Assembly: GCF_025698545.1 (NCBI RefSeq)
Contig: NC_068577.1
Location: 8,509,501 to 8,573,500 of the forward strand
Direction of reading: 5' to 3'
Source of the DNA: Gossypium raimondii
Taxonomy: Eukaryota; Streptophyta; Magnoliopsida; Malvales; Malvaceae
Length of the DNA stretch: 64,000 nt
Part shown: piece by piece, positions 59,099 to 64,000 of the stretch
Layout of the letters: every line of letters starts with the position of its first letter
Numbering within the stretch: the stretch's first letter is position 1
Position numbers and translations under genes: made by a program
The notes under the pieces: model-generated
Seen by the model: the letters and a program-made list of their open reading frames with translations, nothing else
What the model was told of the DNA's origin: nothing
Database searches by the model: none

Positions 59099-60586
59099 CT
59101 TGGTTCATCCTCGCAAGGCCGAAATTGGATATTTTCAAGTTCATCTCTACTTCTAATAGTATGTTACTAGTTTTCAAATCCATGTGAATGATTCTTAACC
59201 TCGAATCTTGGTGAATATAAAGCACTCCTCTAACAATTCCCAAAATGTTGTAGAAACGTGTTGCCAAATCCAATTGCTAACTTGATGATTCACCTTTAAA
59301 AGTTTTTCATCAAACACCATAACACATATCATTCACCCTATAATCTAAATAAGATAACAATCAAGGTTTCAACAGCTACATACCAAATAGCAAAGAGTCT
59401 TAAGCTTTCGTTGGGCATATATTCATAGGGAAGAATCTTTTTCTCTCCTCTAATGCAATATCTCAGTAGTCTCACAGGGTTCCTACGTAGAAGTTTAGCG
59501 ATCAACATCACTTCATTCTTAAATTCCTCCAAGCTTTGTCCTGAAACACTCGAGAGTCTCTCTACAGTGACCTCTTCACCACCTGAAAATTTACCTTGGG
59601 ATCATTTCATAGCCTTTATAAGATAATAGAACCATCAAAGCTAAGTTACTCATGCTTCGAATGCAAGTGTTAGATATGGGTATGTGTTTGACCCATTTAT
59701 GATTAGACTTTTTTTTATGTTTTTTCACGATATCCTCGTATTGATGTGTCAGACTTGAATACTTCAAGAAAAATAAGAGTTCGAGCAACATAACATCAAA
59801 CAATAAATGAAATGTTAGTACCAAGTAAACAGGCCCAAACCTTTCTTTTCCAAGTTTGTTTTCTTCTGAGAAATTGTTTGTTGTAGCTAGTATGCTTTCG
59901 AAGTCAAAGAAAGGTATGTCTATGCTCGTCCCATGATCTTCTTCCATGAATTGGTTCAAGTCTATTAACTCTTTAACCCCTCTCTTAGTGTCATACATAT
60001 GAAGAACAACTTTGTTTTTCTTAATTCATCAAAAGTAACAATCATTTTGGCAAGTGCAGCTATAATCATTGTTAAAAGCATTTTTTTCTTTTATGTTAAA
60101 CACTTACCTCACCTCTTTACCACCTTTATTCTCCATAGGTAAATCAAAACTGCAGCACACAAAAAGGTCGTCTCAATTGGCAGTAATATTCTAAGGATCA
60201 AAGGGAGTGGCTTGCTTTTATAAAAAGACTCTACCATCTCAATGATAGCTGTCATTGAAAAGGCACCTTCTTTGTCCATTTCCAATTTCATTTCAAGTCG
60301 AATGTGAAGTTATGTTGCCAAGTTCACCACTGAAGCTGCTGGTCACATTGAATGGTGATGTTTGATTAAACTGTAGAATTTTGTTCGCTGATGAATGCAG
60401 AGCAGCACAATTATCTTCCTTTTCTACTTTCACTTGGATGACGAATGTTCAAGCCTCTAGATCGACTTTAACAACACTATAGATGCCATTAGTTGTCACC
60501 AAGCTTATTTCACTTATATTAATATCACAATTGAAACTGAAGTACATTGAATCACTATTATTACAAATCTCCAGTGAGGAAAATCT
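59099..60586 (-). pseudogene. Receptor kinase pseudogene, 5' part (exons 2-6)
   Basis: It continues the pseudogene at 36.2 kb. From high to low coordinates: exon 2 (YFSFNCDINISEIS, about 60,510-60,545; NCAALHSS), exon 3 membrane helix (LPLILRILLPIETTFLCAAV), exon 4 ([31 protein letters not shown]), exon 5 ([32 protein letters not shown]) and exon 6 ([19 protein letters not shown]). Compared with the intact gene, HRD has become HMD and DFG has become NFG, the glycine loop has GKER for GKGG, and most of the EGF-like half of exon 2 is deleted. It cannot be a working kinase. Exon 1 is not in the window; copia B abuts exon 2. Confidence 0.9.
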
Positions 60587-61171
60587 TGAACACACAAACG
60601 AAACTCGAATAGAAAAAGAAGAAATAGGACAAGGCTCCAAGGCGTGTATCAAGTCACTATCTTTAAGGTTATATTTGCCCCACCTATCTTCGGTGTACAA
60701 ATGAGTTCCAAGCAAATTAACCTCAATGATACAATGAAGCCAATGACTATTTGCGTTTTGCACTGACGAGAATAGTCCACTATGCACTGAGCAATGTATA
60801 ACAAGAAGCTCAATTTCTACAAAGGATTTCTGCAGTAATACTTTATAGAATAATCTAATAATATTAGAAAATGAAATAAGGAAAGAAAGAATATTATAAC
60901 TTGTTGGTGTGATTTCCAAATGAAATCCCATTCTTATTTATAGGAAATTTCATGTCTCTTCATAGAGACATCTTTCAATAGGTGTCTTTCTGAATAATAA
61001 TATCTTTAAAATAAACACATAATTATTCATTTAATATTATAACTATTCAAATAATATTATTTAAATAGTTATAATTCTTTTTCAAAAAATCAAATAATAT
61101 AACTTTTGATTAATTACACCTATTCATTTATAGTTATTGAAACACTATAAATATTTGAAAATGTTCCAACA
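60587..61171 (-). repeat. Copia B 3' LTR
   Basis: 585 bp. On the minus strand it begins TGTTGGAACATTTTC at 61,171 and ends GTGTGTTCA at 60,587. Blocks shared with the copia A LTRs include CTATGAAGAGACA, GCAAAACGCAAATAG and CCTTAAAGATAGTGA. The purine tract GAAAATGGGGGGAGAT lies directly upstream on that strand. Confidence 0.87.
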
Positions 61172-61739
61172 ATCTCCCCCCATTTTCAAAATATTTTAGA
61201 TTTTGATGTTCTTGAAAATCAATTTGCATAAATGAAGGTATCTTACGATTGAACCTTCACTTAGTGTAAACATGTTAAAGTTAATCGAAATTGCATGGTA
61301 GACTAAGCTTTGGACCAACTATTCCATTTGATTAACCGAACACATCTCACACAATGATTTCAACATCAGTCAATGCATAGTATCTAGGGACACCATTATG
61401 GCCATATGTCTATGTCCTTTTTTCATGAGTGTTGTCAGAGCCAAGCCCTTGAGCTCTTAGAAGCGGCCACACTTCCACTCACATAGGTAGATCCTATCAA
61501 AAGTGTTCCCGTAATTATAACACTCTAACATATTTATGTTATGGGTCCATTAAGAGTACATTACTCGTCATTTCCTTATCATTACAGGTACCTAGCAATT
61601 TAATCTTAGGATGGATTTATTTATAGTGATAACAGTCATTTACTAATAGTGTACTTTGTCTCATTGAACTTAAGACTTGACATTATACCAAGCTTTGAGT
61701 CGAGTTTCCATCATGGGTGACTTTAATTAATGGGCTTTA

Positions 61740-64000
61740 GTCGTATCCCTTTTGAGATCCTTTTTACTACATCTCTAACAAGACTTTTTGTCAAAGGATT
61801 AGCCAAATTTTCACTTGACCTCTCATAATTAATAGTGATCACTCCATCAGAGATTAATTGTTGGACATAGCTATGTCTTAATCCAATATGTCTAGACTTT
61901 CCATTATATACTTGGCTATATGACTTTGCTAGAGTAGCCTCACTATCACAACGGATAGAAATAGGTGAAATTGAGTTAGGCCATAAAGGTACATCATAAA
62001 GTAAATTTCTTAATCATTCTGCTTCTTTAGATGCAGCGGCTAATGCAATAAATTCTGTTGCCATGGTGGAATCAGTAATACATGTTTGTTTCTTGGAACC
62101 CCAAGAAATGACTCATCCACTAAGAATGAAGATCCATCCACTAGTAGATGCATGATCTTCCAAACTTGTAATCCAACTAGCATCCAAATACCCTTCTAAA
62201 ACTAGAGGATATCCATTATAACACAATCCATAGTTAATAGTTTTCTTTAAGTACCTAAGTACTCTATTCAAAGCTTGCTAATGCAAACTACTTGGATTAC
62301 TTGTGTACCTACTCAATTTCCTAACAACATATGCAATATTTGGTCTTGTACAAGTCATTATGTACATAAGACAACCAATCAGACTTGCATATTTCAATTG
62401 ATCAATTTTCCTACCAACATTAGATACTAATTTTATTTAAGGATCCATGAGTCTAGATGTTGGTATATAGTTGAAAAGATTAAACGTTTTAAGCACATTT
62501 TCAATATAATGTGATTGTGATAAAGCTATAGTGCTTTTATCTCGGGTTATTTTAATATTAAGAATAACATCTGCTACACCCATATCCTTTATAGCAAAGT
62601 TGTTTGACAAGAATTTCTTTGTGTTTTCTATTTGTTCCAAATCCGTGCAAAAAATGAGCATGTCATCTACATATAGGCAAATTATGACACCTTTTCCACT
62701 ATCAAATTTGCTATATATGCACTTACCGGATTCATTTATTTTATAGTCATTAGCTAAAACAACCTTGTCAAACTTTTGGTGCCATTATTTTGGTGCTTAA
62801 AGATTTAACAAGCTTACATACTTTATGCTCTTGTCCTAGAATAAAAAATCCTTCCAGTTGTTCCATGTACACTTCCTCTTCCAATTCACCATTTAAAAAT
62901 GCAATTTTTACATCCATTTGATGAACAACCAAATTATATGTAGAGGTAAGTGATATTAAGAGTCTAATTGTAGCAATTCTTGCTACTGGAGCATAGGTAT
63001 CAAAGTAATCAATACCTTGTTTTTGTGTAAAACCTTTGGCTACAAACCTTGCTTTAAATTTATTAATGGTTCTATCGACCTTCATTTTCTTTTTGAAGAT
63101 CCATTTACAACCTATTAGTTGGGAACTCGATGGAAGATCAACTAAGATCCAAGTTTGATTTCCCATTATTGAATCAATCTCATCATTTATAGCTTCTTTC
63201 CAAAAAGTAGAGTCTTGAGATTTTATTAACTCTTGAAATGTAATAGGATCAGATTCCATATTATAAAAATAAGGTATCCTATTGCATATACTTTCACATT
63301 TTCCTTCTATAAGAAACATAATAAAATCTGGTCCAAAATCTTTAACCTTTTTAATCCTCTTACTTATTAATTCTTAACAAGATTCATCATTATTATCAAT
63401 TTGTTCCAATGGAATCTCATTCTCATTTGAAGAATGAATCAATTGTTGTTCTTGTAATTGTTTTGAAATAGAATTAAATCTATTTTCATCAAAAATAACA
63501 TCTCTTGATTCAATAACAATATTAATTGAAATTTAATCATTTGGTTCAATTATCATGAACCTATATGCCTTGCTGTTATATGCATATCCTATAAATATGC
63601 ATTCAATTCATCTTTTACCTAAGTTCTTACGCTTAGGTGTTGGAACTTTGACAATAGTTCTACAACGCCAAACCTTCAAATAATTAAGGTTTGGTTTCCT
63701 TTTCTTCCATTGTTCATAGGGGGTTATTTTAGTTTCCTTATTAGGAACTCTATTCAATATATGACAAGTTGTTAGAACAACTTCTCCCCAAAAACATTAT
63801 CCAAGACATGAATATGATAACATTAAATTTACCATTTCAGTCAAAACTCTATTTTTCCTTTCAGCTACACCATTTTGTTGTGAAACTTGATGAAAAATTC
63901 CTGTGGATTCAAAATAACTTGGATTATAGTATTCTCCATCTCTATCCGATCTTAAGCACTTGATAAATGATTCATACTGAAGTTTAACTTCAGATTTATA
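61740..64000 (-). pseudogene. Copia B pol: integrase, RT, RNase H, broken
   Basis: Integrase C-terminal part at 63,320-64,000 (QQNGVAERKNRVLTEMVNL-like, YEQWKKRKPNLNYLKVW). RT at 62,437-63,319: WIFKKKMKVDRTINKFKARF, DTYAPVARIATIRLLISLTS, HQMDVKIAFLNGELEEEVYM and, after a break, YVDDMLIF near 62,660. RNase H at 61,780-62,430 (LDASWITSLEDHASTSGWIF, TEFIALAAASKEAE). Stops such as those near 62,437, 62,788 and 63,376 show it is dead. Copia polyprotein order is preserved. Confidence 0.87.

Larger units (their letters stand above)
36865..59103 (+). mobile_element. Copia element A with nested insertions, TSD CTTGG
   Basis: Bounded by identical CTTGG at 36,865-36,869 and 59,099-59,103, inside exon 6 of the kinase pseudogene. 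The 5' LTR (36,870-37,525) runs TGTTGGAACATT to ACACCAACA. The right end is the same LTR ending ACACCAATA. The noncoding region just before the 3' LTR (39,480-39,950 plus 49,723-49,853) matches element B at 61.2-61.7 kb, with a purine tract GGGGAGGGGAGA before the 3' LTR. No gag or pol is recognisable in it. The 22.2-kb span includes an Athila element, a LINE, a solo LTR, an LTR duplication and a MITE. Confidence 0.92.
60587..64000 (-). mobile_element. Copia element B (same family as A), partial
   Basis: Minus-strand element: 3' LTR at 60,587-61,171, polypurine tract just above it, noncoding leader to about 61,740, then RNase H, RT and integrase running off the window end. It resembles element A in LTR and leader. 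Because its LTR abuts exon 2 of the dead kinase, it probably inserted into that gene; the far flank lies outside. Confidence 0.87.

Overview
The window is plant nuclear DNA, AT-rich and repeat-dense. Split genes with GT-AG introns, 2.7-kb gypsy LTRs and plant-only gene families indicate a eudicot. The LTR families and gene products look like cotton (Gossypium, Malvaceae), but that assignment rests on recognition and no database search was done. Four host genes appear intact: an XTH9-type cell-wall enzyme (13.3-15.0 kb, +), an F-box/LRR/FBD protein (20.9-22.9 kb, +), a G-type lectin S-receptor-like kinase with eight exons and 1002 residues (24.8-28.6 kb, +), and a single-EF-hand PBP1/KIC-like calcium protein (34.8-35.2 kb, +). 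They are unrelated single genes set in transposon debris and do not form an operon or pathway.

Left flank (0-10.4 kb): a Ty3/gypsy block. The 3' end of one element's integrase runs into a 2.7-kb LTR, which is followed by a tRNA-Met primer site and the gag of a second element, so two elements share one LTR in tandem. A solo LTR with a perfect 5-bp target duplication (TGGTA) sits inside the shared LTR. A further solo LTR on the minus strand follows at 7.7-10.4 kb.

Middle (10.4-36.2 kb): genes separated by DNA transposons and a small copia element. A Mutator-like foldback element with a perfect 9-bp target duplication lies at 16.5-18.1 kb. A 2.8-kb copia element (29.4-32.2 kb) has lost gag, protease and integrase and carries in their place about 850 bp of a pentatricopeptide-repeat (PPR) gene in antisense.

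Right (36.2-60.6 kb): a second, dead copy of the receptor kinase lies on the minus strand, inverted relative to the intact gene. It is split in its sixth exon by a 22.2-kb compound insertion with a perfect CTTGG target duplication. The insertion is a copia element (36,870-59,098). Its 3' leader region holds an Athila-type gypsy element (39,951-49,722). Its 3' LTR holds an L1-type LINE (49,961-57,724), and the LINE's reverse transcriptase holds a solo LTR (54,037-55,649, duplication TAGTT). The end of the copia LTR was then duplicated together with 18 bp of kinase gene, and a hAT-like MITE landed in the extra copy.

The window ends (60.6-64.0 kb) in a second copia element of the same family on the minus strand, which retains degraded integrase, RT and RNase H. 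No CRISPR, tRNA, rRNA or prokaryote-type feature was seen. The most unusual items are the antisense PPR segment in a copia element, the five-step datable nest, and palindromic CACACGGCCGTGTG-type clusters shared by two different gypsy lineages.
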